DNA of 64,000 nt from Uranotaenia lowii (lineage: Eukaryota; Arthropoda; Insecta; Diptera; Culicidae), in NCBI RefSeq assembly GCF_029784155.1, contig NC_073693.1, positions 116,789,003 to 116,853,002 of the forward strand, read 5' to 3'. The notes under the pieces were generated by a model, which did not search any database, was not told the DNA's origin, and saw only the letters and a program-made list of their open reading frames with translations. A program made the translations under genes and the position numbers. Positions 23,542 to 35,412 of this stretch are shown here, piece by piece (position 1 is the stretch's first letter; the number at the start of each line of letters is the position of its first letter).

Positions 23542-24787
23542 AAGGGTGATACGGTCAAAATTTGGTCAATATCAACTTGACGTATTTCTTTCAATTTTGC
23601 ATTTAAAAAACCTGAACACCCCTCATTTTGAAGGTGTGTGTGTAGAATGTTGCTCCTATTTTGATTTTGGAATTCATTCTTCAGTTGTCAAAATGCTGTC
23701 CAAGGAAGAAGAGCATCGTATCAAAATTTTGCTCGCGCACCGCGAAAATCCGAGCTACTCGCACGCAAAGCTGGCAAAATCGCTAAAATTGCCAAATCAA
23801 CCGTTACAAATGTAAATCAAGTGTTTGGGGAACGTTTGTCGACAGCCAGGAAGTCTGGATCGGGGGGGAATCGAAAACCGGAAGCCACTGAGACGACAAA
23901 GAGAGTTGCCGGTATTTTCAAGCGAAACCCTAACCTCTCTCTCCGAAATGCCGCAAATAAGCTGGGTGTATCGTCTACAACCGTGCATCGAGCCAAAAAT
24001 CGAGCCGGACTATCGACTTACAAAAAGGTAGTGATTCCAAATCGCGATGATAAACAAAATACGACGGCCAAAGCGCAATCCCGGAGGCTGTGCACGATGA
24101 TGCTGACGAAGTTTGACTGCGTGGTAATGGACGACGAAACCTACGTCAAAGCCGACTACAAGCAGCTTCCGCGACTGGAGTTTTATACGGCAAAAGGAAG
24201 GGGAAAGGTAGCAGATATTTTCAAGCACATGAAACTGTCAAAGTTCGCGAAGAAATATCTGGTTTGGCAAGCCATCTGTACTTGTGGCTTGAAAAGCAGC
24301 ATTTTCATAGCATCCGGGACTGTCAACCAAGAAATTTACGTGAAAGAGTGTTTGAATAAACGTCTGTTGCCTTTCTTGAAGAAACACGGTTGATCCGTTC
24401 TTTTGGCCGGATTTGGCATCTTGTCATTACGGTAAAAAGGCCATGGAGTGGTATGCCGCCAACAACGTGCAGGTGGTTCCCAAGGACAAGAACCCTCCCA
24501 ACACGCCAGAGCTCCGCCCAATTGAGAAATACTGCTAAGGACGAGAAGCAGTTCAAGGCAAACTGGCTTTCTGCGGCGGACAAGGTGGCTGTATAAAATC
24601 TGATGGCAGGGGTTAAGCGTAAGGCCCGGCAATTTGGATTTGGAAAAGTGGAAGCCTAACTGAATATTTTTCCTGAATTTTATACTAATTAAACTTGAAA
24701 AAGAAATTTAATTTGATTTTTTAAATAAACGATTTCGCCGATTTACACCGGTTTTCCCTTGACCAAATTTTGACCGTATCACCCTTT
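23542..24787 (+). mobile_element. DD37E Tc1/mariner element, copy 1
   Basis: The left terminus AAGGGTGATACGGTCAAAAT (continuing TTGGTCAA) follows TA; the right terminus is its reverse complement TTGACCAAATTTTGACCGTA, continuing TCACCCTT. The element of about 1.25 kb holds one broken transposase. The left TA is present; the right flank is a T-run, so the duplication there is blurred. Relatives lie at 40093-42473 (minus) and 43012-43159. Confidence 0.85.
23693..24658 (+). pseudogene. mariner-type transposase, DD37E, inactivated
   Basis: The product would cut and paste the element at TA sites. It starts MLSKEEEHRIKILLAHR, a helix-turn-helix DNA-binding region. A frameshift near 23780-23800 moves the frame to FGERLSTARKSGSGG..., followed by a second HTH (LSLRNAANKLGVSSTTVHRA). 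The first Asp is in CVVMDDETYVKA and the second in FFWPDLASCHYGK after a stop/frameshift at 24393; the Glu is in ELRPIEKY. I count 37 residues between the second Asp and the Glu, as in the ITmD37E group known from mosquitoes. A further stop follows IEKYC. The final VKRKARQFGFGKVEA is intact. Confidence 0.85.
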
Positions 24788-24794
24788 TTTTTAA

Positions 24795-25302
24795 CTAGAT
24801 ATTCCAATTTCAAAGATTCATCTATTTTAAAAGCTAAATTCTTTTCAAGATATTTGAAAGATAGCATAACAAGTATTTCTGACACTACTAAAGAAAATGT
24901 TAGAGTATTAATAAAGAAAATAATATTTCATCCAACACACTTTTTGAAGACTTCTTACAATGTTTGCTTTTGCATTGAAAATATCTACAATTCAATTTCG
25001 TTTAAAACTTCTCTCAAAATTCGTCAAAATCCCCGTGTTTAAAGAAAATGGAATCAAAAACTTAAAAAAAACTACTATAAAAATGTTCCACAAAAGTCGA
25101 GTTCGGGGTAGTTGAGCATTAATTTGAAATTTTTATTTTTATTTTTTTTTACACTTTTGTCACATAAGTGCAGAAATTTCTTAAATGTTATTTACCTATT
25201 TCTCAAACTTTTTTATTCAAAAACAAAAGATGATAGAAAAAATATCATTGCATATTTTTATTCAGTGATCCCAAATCAACCAACACCAAATTTTGAAAAC
25301 TG
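24795..25302. other. AT-rich stretch without a recognisable gene
   Basis: Two small ORFs (24770-25042, 25112-25303) have AT-biased chance composition and no domain. Confidence 0.45.
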
Positions 25303-25799
25303 ATCATACACATTTTACAAACCTGTGCAAAATTTCAGCTTCATCGGACTTGATTTAGAGGTGCTTCAAAGCGTTCAAATTTTCGGTATTTTGACCCCCA
25401 AAAATCACCAACGGGAGACCAAAGGAAATTGGAAAAATCAAAATTTGAATTTTGATGCCGAATAACTTAAAAATGTATAAAACATCGAGATCTGGTGTTA
25501 TCTCAAAACAATTTTTTTTGGATAAAAATCGATTTTTCTGAAAAACGATCAGTTTTCCGAAAGAGTTCCGATAGAGAACCAAGCCCCAGAAGTCGATTTT
25601 TGGTGTAATTTTTTAGAGACATAATCTGAAGAAATTAAAATGCCTTTTTTGCGAATTTCCTTTGGTCCTCTCCTTGGTGATTTTTGAGGGACACAAAAAC
25701 GAAAAATTGAACGCTTTAAGGCACCACTAAGTCAAGTCCGATTGAGCTGAAATTTTGGACAGGTCAGTTTTTGGGTCAATCTACAAAATGTGTATGGTA
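25303..25799. mobile_element. foldback element
   Basis: The left arm contains AAAATTTCAGCTTCATCGGA, CTTGATTTAGAGGTGC and CGTTCAAATTTTCGGT; the right arm contains their reverse complements (ATTGAACGCTTTAAGGCACC, AAGTCAAGTCCGATTGAGCT). Arms of about 150 bp surround a centre of about 190 bp. No coding capacity. Confidence 0.65.
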
Positions 25800-26021
25800 G
25801 GTTGGCAAAATTTGACAAGACCCATTTGGCAGCCATCCTAATATCCTTCAATGATTTGCGACCTTTTTTGCGGTTAAAAAAAAGGACAATTACAATTACT
25901 TGACATTCAAAAACACTACCTCGTCCTTAGAATGGGTTTTTATTTAGAAATGTCACGAAATAAATTCAGAGCTTGAAATCAACCATTTTAACATCAAACT
26001 TGATGCCATGATGGTCATCAG

Positions 26022-26121
26022 AATTAGCAAAATAAAATCTAAAACCTTGTATCCTCTACTTTATTACTGAAAATTAGCAAAATAAAATCTAAAACCTTGT
26101 ATCCTCTACTTTATTACTGAA
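26022..26121. repeat. exact 50-bp tandem duplication
   Basis: The unit beginning AATTAGCAAAATAAAATCTA occurs twice in a row without a visible mismatch. It lies in unique AT-rich DNA. Confidence 0.9.
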
Positions 26122-27422
26122 AATTTTGATTTACAAACCATCGTGCTGATATGAAATATTTTTCAAGTAACCAATTTCAGTCACCATTTTATTTTGTGTT
26201 TCTTGTTCTTCTAAACGCTCAATATCATATTCGAAAACGATGAATTAAGCTTCAAATCAAATTAAGTTTTAGATATTTTTAAAGCAAAAAAACTAATCGT
26301 TTTGCAGGTTTAAACAAATTATGTTTTTTACATACTTTATTTAGTAATGTCAGAAATATTTGTAACTTGTTATTATATCTTTTCAAAATTTTCAAAACTG
26401 TAGAATTAAACTTTTTGAGACTATGCATAATCATCATCAAACTATTATTTCTTAAATGAATTAAATAAATAATAAACAAATTCAGAATCAGATATTTCTT
26501 TACCGTTGATTTGTTTTTTCATCAGTTATCAAAGATTGATTTCACCTAAAACTGATACTTTTTAAAGCTTATAAACTCCATATCACTAAACGCAAGGTGA
26601 TATATAAAATTTGACAAACAAAACGAGTCCAGCGAGCTTAAATCTACCAAATCAATCATTAAATCATAGATACCTAATGCTGTTTCTTTGAGTTATCAAT
26701 TAAATTCTAATAATAAGTTTTTAAAATGGTAAGACGAGTTTATTAAAAAAAAACTTCTAAAATGCCAAAAAACTGATCGCTTTCTTCTTCATATTTTGGT
26801 TTTAATTTTCAAATACATTTACCGAATTTTAAAGTAAAACTATTTAAAATTTATGAAATATTTTTGATAAGTTTGTTTTAATTTTTTAATACCTACTAAA
26901 TTTTTGTTTCTAAACATAATTCTCTTGGAAGCCTTTGAGCCTAAATTTGTAATAAGAAAAATATAGTTTCCACCTTCTGTCCTTTCCAGGAACCAATATT
27001 CCAATTGAAACGCAACATATTCAGAGCTTGAAATTTTAAACTTTAAAACCATCGATTAAAAATTTATATACTAATAAATTTTAAAATATTATTTCTTTAA
27101 TTTTCATTATATCAAATCCACTTTTTCAATTAATCGTGATTTTTTTTATACATCTTTAGAAAATTCGAAATATGTTTGAAGTAGCAACTTAGAGTTGAAT
27201 TTTAATGCCTAATGTTAACTAAATTAGTATGAATTTTGTGCTATCAATATTTACAACAAAACTTGAAATTCATTATTCTATTTTTATTTTATCAATTTCT
27301 TATTGATCATTTCCCAATCTGTAATTTTTCAGTTTAGTTAAACATGTTGTTATATAAATGTAAAGAAGTCTAGAAATATAGTTTAATACTTTGTTCTTTT
27401 TCTAAATAATCTTCGGAAAAGA
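26122..27422. other. AT-rich stretch without a recognisable gene
   Basis: Short ORFs on the minus strand (26279-26479, 26840-27052) are chance-like. No repeat or RNA signature seen. Confidence 0.45.
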
Positions 27423-27498
27423 CCATTTTAAACTAAGGAGAATTTATTCTAAAGTTGATACCGAAATTATAGAATAAATTCTCCTTATTTTAAAATGG
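27423..27498. repeat. hairpin of about 30-bp arms
   Basis: CCATTTTAAACTAAGGAGAA and continuing TTTATTCTA pair with TAGAATAAATTCTCCTTATT and TTAAAATGG across a loop of about 17 bases. It is probably a very small MITE. Confidence 0.7.
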
Positions 27499-27609
27499 TT
27501 TTTTTCCTAATCGAAAATCCTCAGTTCAAATCGTTATTCATTTTCTTTGAAAATTCAAGGTAGTACAGCGAAATTTTTAATCAATCCTTCCACTGAAATT
27601 GAAGAAAAA

Positions 27610-28508
27610 CCCAAGCAACCAAAAGTCATATATTTACTTGAATGAAGGCATTGAAGATTACATATTGGCTGACAAAGAGAATCAACTGCCCATTTCCCTT
27701 TGGTGAACTTTATGTACTCATTAATGAACTTGAAAGTTGCAAAAGTGATAGATATGTACGTTGTATGTGACTTGTTTTTGCCCAATTCCCATTAGTGAAC
27801 TATATGTACTCATTAACGAACTTGAAAGCTGCAAAAGTGATCTATACGTACGTTATACGGGACTAAAGTCACATAAAGGGCACAAAAGTGCTCAATACGG
27901 GATTTGGTAAGACACATAAAGGGCACAAAAGTGCTCAAACGGGATTTGATAAGTCACAAAAAGTGCATTGATGTGCTTTCAAAATCAAATCACCTCTTCG
28001 AGTTTTAGTTTCAGTTAGAACAACACCTAGGCGTGGTCTCGTGATAGCGTGTTCGATTCTCACCACGAAGGTCGGGGTTCGATCCCCAAGACGAGCAAGT
28101 TTTTTTTTAATAAGTAATTTTGTACTTGAGTGACCATTCTGATGTGATATACATATGTAGGAAATGTAGAAAAGAAGCAATTGAGAAATTTGTCGAGTTT
28201 GAAATCCGGCGCGTGGCATCATGGCAGCACCGATACAGAACACATTAAATAATCAAGTGAAGGTGATATGAACCGAAGCCAACGGTTCAGTTGAGATAGA
28301 GAGAGATATTTTTGCTCATTTTGCGATTTTTCAGAAGCTGAATTAAGAGGCCGCTGGAAGCTGAATAGAAGATCATTGAGATTTGTTTTGTAACTTGAAA
28401 GTTTCAATAAGAACTTAAATTTTGGGCTGCACAAAACGTACTTCATATCAATAGTGGGGCTGAGTAAGCGTGTTTGTACCTGTTTTATAAGACTTTTGGT
28501 TGCTTGGG
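27610..28508. mobile_element. 899-bp inverted-repeat element with internal tandem repeats
   Basis: The termini CCCAAGCAACCAAAAGTC and GACTTTTGGTTGCTTGGG are exact inverted repeats of 18 bp. Inside, a block with TGTACTCATTAATGAACTTG occurs twice (about 27706 and 27805), and a block ending CACAAAAGTGCTCAA also twice (about 27870 and 27915). A tRNA-like stretch lies at 28022-28100. No transposase; the superfamily is not assigned because no duplication is clear. Confidence 0.7.
28022..28100 (+). other. tRNA-like stretch with pol III boxes
   Basis: GCGTGGTCTCGTGATAGCGT resembles box A and GGGGTTCGATCCCC is a strong box B with a T-loop. The acceptor stem does not close into a normal cloverleaf. 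Most likely the head of a SINE or a pol III promoter taken up by the surrounding element. Fragment CTCGTGATAGCGTGT recurs near 54200. Confidence 0.45.
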
Positions 28509-29034
28509 AAGACATCTAAAATAAAATGAGAAGTAAATAATAATCATTATCATTTTCCTAACAGTTTTTAATCATGGATATTTTTTTAACCTGATCAAAC
28601 ATTTATTTGAGAATTCAGTTTTTTTTTAAATCTGGTGCTATATTTTAGGTGTTCTATTTCAGTTCATTAATTTTTGGGCCTGAAGCTTCATTCGAAATTT
28701 TGATTCTCATTCTTTTTCTGGTGTTTCGTAAATATTGATTTCAAATTTGAAACTTGACTGCTTAGAATTTATTTTCAAGAAAATTTTTAGTTCAGAATAA
28801 AGAACATCAATTTGATAAACGAATGACTTACTGGATATAGCATGGATTTGAAAAATTCATTCTGATTTGTTCTGAAAATTTGATTTATTTTATAAGTAAA
28901 ATTAATTATTTTTAAGTTTTGTGTGTTATTCATAAGTGAGAAAATTGTTTAGGAATAAATTACCATATTTATTGTATATTTTTGGTATTGTTTTAATTTT
29001 TGGCTAAATTTTTAATTTTGAAACCACCCCCTCC
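28509..29034. other. AT-rich stretch without a recognisable gene
   Basis: No ORF or repeat of note until the hAT-like terminus at 29035. Confidence 0.45.
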
Positions 29035-29071
29035 CCCCCTCCCCCATGGACGGGTTCTTCTCACGGGCCTG
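29035..29071. mobile_element. solo terminus of the CAGGCCCGTG hAT-like family
   Basis: The reverse complement reads CAGGCCCGTGAGAAGAACCC and continues GTCCATGGGGG, matching the left end of 3468-5942 (CAGGCCCGTGCGGAGGACCC, then GTCAATGGGAG). The partner end was not found. Confidence 0.5.
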
Positions 29072-29692
29072 ATGTAAACTATCTGTTTATGATGAAAAAA
29101 AAAAAAACATTAAAATATTGTTGATGTCTGAAAATTGAGCCGAAAGACATTATGGTCAGAAAAAGATGGCACTGTTGAACGAAGATTGTGACAATTCCGG
29201 TTCGAATCATTAAATTTTATTATGTCAGCTAAACTGAGGCTGATTCAAAGATTCAATTAAAGTTAAAAAAAAGTTTCTGGATTCCGATGTCATATGTAAT
29301 TAATGAAAATATTAGAAAAATTTAAAACTTATTGATTTTTTTCTTGAAATTTTTTGTTTTTTTTAACAGAATAATTAGCCTTTATTCATAAAACTGGGCT
29401 GATAAATTTTATTTATCTATAAAAACATGAAAACCAATGGAAAAAAAAAGAATTTTACAACAAGAGATTTCAGAAATTAGCTGAGCCATATTTCTACGTA
29501 AAATGGATTCAATGTACAGATTGCAATTTCTTGAGTCAATTTAAGATACGATTCCTTATATTATAATTTAAAAACTAAATTAACATTCTAGAGTAGTTGT
29601 GTTCAGGGCTCGTCATCCGAACTACTTAAAAATTTAGAAATGTTGAAATTCTACGATTTGAAATAACTTTGTTCATCCTATCAGTTTCTTCA
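29072..29692. other. AT-rich stretch without a recognisable gene
   Basis: Nothing coding or repetitive was recognised. Confidence 0.45.
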
Positions 29693-30686
29693 TTAGGCTG
29701 GAACAAATATCAATTTCTTCTTTCGTCACCCCTCCCCCGCTCCCCTTCAAAATTTCCAAAATACCCGAAGGGGGAAATAAATAAAGTTTGAAGTATTTAA
29801 TGTAAATTTCGAAATAAAATCCAAATATCCGAAAGATTACATGACCAAAAACCCATCATTTTAAAATAAAGTAATTTCACCTTTTATATTCATGATTTTA
29901 TCGAACTTTTTCAATAAAAAATTACTTGATTCAAAGGTTTTGTGCAATTTTATTGTATGCAATTTTGTTTTATACATGCTTTGTTTTATACATGCTATTA
30001 AATTTTCGCATTATTTTTTATTCTCTTCCCACCCCCCGGCCTTTTAAATTCATCAAATCGGTTGGAATCAGGGCCGTATTAAGCCTTCGGGGGGCCTTCT
30101 AAATAATTTTGTATTGCGATCCCAAAGAAAACTTATATTTTAAGCAACTAAAAGCACATGCCGCTTTCGATTTTTGCATCTTAAGGGGTTTTTATTTCTT
30201 AATTTTTTTTTACTTGTTACTTAAAATTGTTGTTGCTAAAACAAAGCAAAAATTGTTTCGTTATTGCAAAATAAGGCTGGATCAAATATCAATTTCTTCT
30301 TTTCTCACCCCACACCCCCCCCCCCCCCCCTTCGAAATTTCCAAAAACCTGAAGGGGGGAATAAATAAAGTTTGAAGTATTTTAAGTAAATTTTAAATGA
30401 AAATTGAAATATCCGAAAGATTACAAGACCAAAAACCAAATTTCGGAAGATGTAAGTTAATTAACATTTTGTATTCTTAATTTTATTGCATTTTTCGATA
30501 AAAAAAATACTTGATTTATAGGTTTTATGTAATAATATATTATGCAATTAGGTTGCATACAATCTTTCGTGCAATTTATTCCAATTTATTTGTTTTTCGC
30601 ATTATTTTTTATTTCCCCTCCTCCCCCCCTCGCAATGTTCCAACTCCGAGTGACAAAAGAAGGATTTGAAATTTGTTCCGGCCTAA
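29693..30686. mobile_element. inverted-repeat element with an internal direct duplication
   Basis: The left end TTAGGCTGGAACAAATATCA and the right end, reverse-complemented, TTAGGCCGGAACAAATTTCA agree over about 20 bp and both continue toward CTTCTTT and a GTCAC-like site. Within, the left 200 bp (with AATAAATAAAGTTTGAAGTA and ATATCCGAAAGATTACA) recurs at about 30280-30470. C-runs mark each copy. No transposase. Confidence 0.5.
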
Positions 30687-31865
30687 TAAAAAGATTTAAA
30701 TAGAAATATAGAAATATTTATGTCTCAAAGTCACTCTATAATACTATGAATTTATTGCATTGTAACAAAAATTAAGGATGATAGGATGTAATTGAGAATT
30801 TCTATTTCTCAAAGTCAAAAATATAAACATCGAAAGTAATGAGAAAGTTTTGAATCGAATTTCAAATCTATGGCTGAAAATTATAATAGCTTTTTCAAGT
30901 CATCATCCAAAATTCAAGTGTGAACTGAAAAATCCGTGTTGTGTATGTAGTATAGTATTATTTATTGTATAGTAAGCATTTCAGATTGCAGGTTTCATCT
31001 GGACTTTCCCGGGTTTTCAAAGTAAATTTGATAGAAGTACTATTTTTTTCCCCATGATTTTTGGTAAAATAAATTACATTTTTTCGGATTTGCTATCGGG
31101 TTTCGATTCGAAAAAAAAATTGAGATTGAATCTACAAGTTTTTCAAATTTTTCTAGAAAAATAAACATTTATATTTGATTATCCAGGATGCGTGCTTCAA
31201 AGAATACACTACACTAGGGCCCCACCCGAAATTTCAGTAAGTGTAAAATTTCCGAGCCGTAATTTCAGGTGCTATTTTATTTACGCTGGTGCTAATTTCA
31301 TTCAAATTCCTTGATCCTCGTAAAAATATAGTGTAAAAATCATAGAATTTTTTAAATGTGCTTTTATTATTTTCATATGAAGCCTCAATCTACTCTAATT
31401 CATACTAATTAAAAGTTTTTCAATACGACTTCAACAAAATGAGTTAGCTTCCATTTCATGTATCTAGCTTTAACCGTTCCTGAGATATCGCTTGGAGAAA
31501 GTACAGTTCGGGTCATTTTCTTCCATGATCTGATCGGATTAGAATCAAAATAGGGATCAGGACCTGGATCCGGTTCAAGGTCAGGGTCAAGACATGAATC
31601 TACATTAGGATCAATTCTCTCAATCTAAGATCTCGATAATAAGATATTATATTAATTTATAATCCTGGTTAGTTATAGCCTTTACTTTTAAAGAATTCTT
31701 GTCGGGAAAGGGCGTGTTGATAACTATTCATATTAATGTTTAATCCAATTCAAATTAATTTAAAATTTCAAAATTCATATTAAAGTTTTATAATCCTATG
31801 TTTCAAAATTTTGAATTGTGAAATATAAATTTTCCTGAAATAGTTAAAATCTATCGACTGGTTGT
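30687..31865. other. AT-rich stretch without a recognisable gene
   Basis: No coding region, SINE head or inverted repeat was recognised. Confidence 0.45.
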
Positions 31866-31979
31866 GTAAAGAATAAATTGATTTTCACCGATTTCAGTCA
31901 CGAAAAAATTTTAAAACGATTTTTATTTCTTCATCCGACGTTTCGGCATTTACTATGCCTTTTTCAAGGAGTCTTTTAA

Positions 31980-33497
31980 CCCTCATCCGCATTAGGGTGT
32001 CATTTTGACACCATTGCAAATTTGAAGGCTTGTAACTTTTTTCAGAAGCTTCAAAATACAAAAATTTCTTCGGGGACTCTAATTGAATTCAAAAGTTCTT
32101 CAAAACTGCATTTTTACTATTTTTATGGACGAACCCTGGAAGCCTGGACAAAAAAACTCCCTTTCCGACTTTGGGTGTCATTTTGACACCACAAAAGTAA
32201 AATCTATTTAAGTCGTTTGAATTATTATGAACTTCATATAAAACTTATATCAAAAGAAATCTTGTAATGTCAGTAAAATATGTTTAGAACATTATATACA
32301 GCTAAAGTTACAAGTTTTCTCGTTATTCAGCATGAAAGAAAAAAAATCCGGAAAACATGCCTCACGAAAACTGCTGTAGTTCATATGTTACACGCCCAAA
32401 AAAATATTTGCCTTATGCATATGAAAGCTGAAGTTAATGCCTACATCACGAAGATAAGAAATATTTTTTTAAATTTTTTTTGATGAAATGGTCACAAAAA
32501 GTTCAAAAAAGTGGTCTAAAAAACCTACTTTTCATTCAATTGCTTGTAAATCCTGTTTGAGCGATGGTAGAGTTTTGAAAAAATATGACTACAAAATGTA
32601 TTAAAATTCCAACATTTTGCTGTCTTTAGATTTTTTATGCAACAAAAATTTAATTTACTGGAATTTTTCAAAGTTCACTACTTTGCGCGATTTTTTAACA
32701 AATTGAAATTTCATCTGTTTTTGTGGTCCTCCGTCAGGTTGTACCCGGATTATCAATGCTTTTACTTTGTTTGGACCCATCAAGAGTATATTCATTGGAA
32801 AGCAAATTTAATCTACATTCTAGTGAGGTGCTACAATTCACGCTGTAAGATTCCACAAAAATATGAAAATTATAAACGTAAAATCATTCCTGAATTTCTA
32901 GAACTACAAGCAACGGTCCAGCAAAACGTGTTTGTTTGCTCTCCGAGTAGGTACGGTGGGTGGTTATTCGGGCAGAGAGCGCAGCCGACAGACGAAGAAA
33001 TGCACGACACGCATCGTTGGAATTTTAATACATTTTGTAGTCATATTTTTTTCAAAACTCTACCATCGCTCAAACAGGATTTACAAGCAATCCAATGAAA
33101 AGTAGGTGTTTTAGACAACTTTTTTTAACTTTTTGTGACCATTTCATCAAAAAAAATTTAAAAAAATATTTCTTGTCTTCATGATGTAGACATTAACTTC
33201 AGCTTTCATATGCAGAAGGCATATATTGTTTTGGACGTGTAATATATGAACTACAGCAGTTTTCGTGAGGCATGTTTTTTCGGATTTTTTTTCTTTCATG
33301 CTGAATAACGAGAAAACTTGTAACTTTAGCTTTATATAATGTTCTAAACATATTTTACTGACATTACAAGGTTTCTATTTATATAAGTTATGTTTCAATC
33401 GGTTGAAAACGCCAAAAGTTATAACGATTTGAGCTTGTGGTGTCAAATTGACACTCCTAGTGCTGATTAGGGTAATGAAATCTAATGCGGATGAGGG
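31980..33497. mobile_element. 1.5-kb piggyBac-like foldback element
   Basis: Termini CCCTCATCCGCATTAG and CTAATGCGGATGAGGG are exact inverted repeats flanked by TTAA at 31976-31979 and 33498-33501. Just inside, GGTGTCATTTTGACACC-like sequence occurs at both ends. A second inverted pair of about 350 bp (32262-32614 and 33016-33370) makes a large stem. The loop of about 400 bp carries a 153-residue ORF without a recognised domain. The uninterrupted target site is visible in the sister copy near 36775, which supports transposition at TTAA. Confidence 0.8.
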
Positions 33498-33734
33498 TTA
33501 ATATAACATAATTAATTATGTGTTTTAAAGGGTGTTAGAATATATTGTGTACTTACTGAAATTTCTCGTTTTAATTGTCCAAAAAGTTTTTTTAATCTGC
33601 TAAACTGTCTAATCGGGAAATGTAAGTCCAGTTGTCTGTAGTGTATAACAAAATATTCAAAGTTGAGCTCTCTACTTGCATGCAATCTTCCTTGGCATCT
33701 GTTCTACTTACTATTGATCTGGTTGAGATGAATA

Positions 33735-34133
33735 TTACACTTTGCAAGTTTTGAAAACGAAAACGGATATAAAATGATTTGCACTATTTTGGATGTTGTT
33801 TTCCACCTGGCCACTGCTGATGTTTGTTGTATTTTGTGTGTTTGATGTATTATTATGTATATTGGTGTGTTTTTGCTTGCTTTTGATGGAGTTGAAAATG
33901 CCGGCATAGATGACACTGAGCCCTTCAGTATCAGTCTTCTTATCGACCGTTTTGCCATTCCTCGCGATGTGACACGTTTCTACAATTTGTGAACCGGAAG
34001 TAAAATTGTGACGATCAATTATTCTCGTGCTGTTTTTTTTTTGGAAACTTGTTGGTTTTTTCCTATGGGAATTCCGGCTTGCAGTCTTTTTTAAGCAAAA
34101 ACGATTTTTGTTTTTATAAATCCAACGTTTCAA
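33735..34133 (-). pseudogene. Penelope-like 3' flank ORF remnant
   Basis: A minus-strand frame of 132 residues begins in the palindrome arm (MKRWIYKNKNRFCLKKTASR) and continues through polar Asn/Thr-rich sequence. It lies downstream of the endonuclease ORF in element orientation and has no recognised domain. It is probably not a gene; I list it because it marks the segment missing from the right copy. Confidence 0.25.
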
Positions 34134-34158
34134 TCCGTTTTGGATCTTCTTCAGGGAC
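34120..34158 (-). ncRNA. hammerhead-ribozyme-like motif, left copy
   Basis: Mirror image of the motif at 36549-36587, about 300 bp downstream of the minus-strand endonuclease ORF stop. Core CTGAAGA and GAAA with pairable stems I and II. Confidence 0.4.
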
Positions 34159-34457
34159 TGAAAATGTATTTTTATAAAGTATTTTACCGATTACAAATAT
34201 GAGAAATTTACCTAAAAAGTTTCGTTTTCTTGTTGAGGTCGACTCGGCTGGTCGTTTTGAAGCTGTCTTTTAATCTGTTTTTAAATGTTTCCGAATTAAA
34301 TCGTGTTTTGTTATAACAAAGGTGTTGTGTTTAACTTACTGTGAATAGTTTTTCATGGATAAAATCCGTTTGTCTGGTGTTTTTGGGATAGTTTTTCCTC
34401 AGCATCAGAATATGCACAGTCTTCACTTTTCACTTTTTGTTTTGTTGTTGTTAAATG

Positions 34458-35294
34458 TCAGCTTGTTGTGTGTTTTGTTTTGGGTGGTGTTTTTTTATTT
34501 TGTTTTCTGTGTTTTGGATCTTCGTTTATTGATTGTATAGTTTTGAAAATGTTAGAATATGTAGGGTGGATGTTTTCAGTGTCTTTTTTAATGTTTATGG
34601 CATTTTTTGTTGTTTTAATGTGGCAGCTTTCCAGCATTCGTAATTTTCCTTGGTTGTCTCCCCTGTCGATGATCCGAACTCCGTCAATGTCGAACAGGTG
34701 GTTCATAGCTATCTCGTGGTCCAAGAGTGCAGTTTGTTGTCGAAGTTTTGCTATTGGGTAATCCGTTTTTATGTATCCTAGGTCCCACAAGCGTTTTAGT
34801 TCGTTAGTTTGGCAGCGGTGTTGTGACATTCGTTGTTTTAGTTTCACGCTTGTGAGACCTATATAGCATGCCTTGCATTTTTCACCATTTTCTTCTTGAG
34901 TGTCTTCCTCTTGATTCTCATCATTATTTTTCCATGTTCCTTTACATTTTATTTTGTATATGACATTGGTGTTTTCGTCATATGGTGTTTTGTCTTTTAC
35001 AATTGGAAATAGTGATCCGATTGTTTTTGTTTGTTTGCATGCTACTCTTGTGTTTTTATAATCTGAGTGTAATGTTTTAATAATTTGTGTTGTAAGGTTT
35101 TCGATATTTGTTAGAGAACGGTAAATGTATTTTTCTGTATTTTCGTTCTCGTTCATAGCTTCTTCTGGTATCGTTTTTTCATATGATTTGTTAATCATTC
35201 GGTTTATGAGAGACATAGGGTAGTCATTCAAGCTAAGTTGTTTCCGAATGATATTATTAGCTTGGATGGTTCCTGAATGTGATGAGAACTTCAT
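34458..35294 (-). CDS. Penelope-like GIY-YIG endonuclease fragment, left copy
   Basis: The 278-residue frame is the C-terminal part of a Penelope-like polyprotein; upstream in-frame sequence (HPLHQKINVAVNFAKRV) continues to the palindrome centre, so the listed Met is not a true start. The first third (SLNDYPMSLINRMINK) resembles the linker after the RT. The GIY-YIG nuclease, which nicks target DNA for retrotransposition, shows NVIYKIKCK, CKACYIGLT, the Arg in KLKQRMSQHR and a candidate catalytic Glu in LLDHEIAMNH. An acidic insert of about 22 residues separates the two Cys pairs. No RT domain is present, so the copy cannot move alone. Confidence 0.8.
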   Translation of the reverse strand: MKFSSHSGTIQANNIIRKQLSLNDYPMSLINRMINKSYEKTIPEEAMNENENTEKYIYRSLTNIENLTTQIIKTLHSDYKNTRVACKQTKTIGSLFPIVKDKTPYDENTNVIYKIKCKGTWKNNDENQEEDTQEENGEKCKACYIGLTSVKLKQRMSQHRCQTNELKRLWDLGYIKTDYPIAKLRQQTALLDHEIAMNHLFDIDGVRIIDRGDNQGKLRMLESCHIKTTKNAINIKKDTENIHPTYSNIFKTIQSINEDPKHRKQNKKTPPKTKHTTS

Positions 35295-35412
35295 GACTCT
35301 CTTGGCGAAATTAACAGCTACATTTATCTTCTGATGAAGCGGATGGAACGAGTGAAAATTCCATCCGCTTCATCAGAAGATAAATGTAGCTGTTAATTTC
35401 GCCAAGAGAGTC

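Noticed and set aside
28022..28100. tRNA gene
   Set aside because: Boxes A and B are good but the acceptor and T stems do not close; it sits inside a transposon.
34468..34761. 97-residue Cys/Phe-rich ORF, mirrored at 35946-36239
   Set aside because: Antisense shadow of the GIY-YIG ORF in both palindrome arms.
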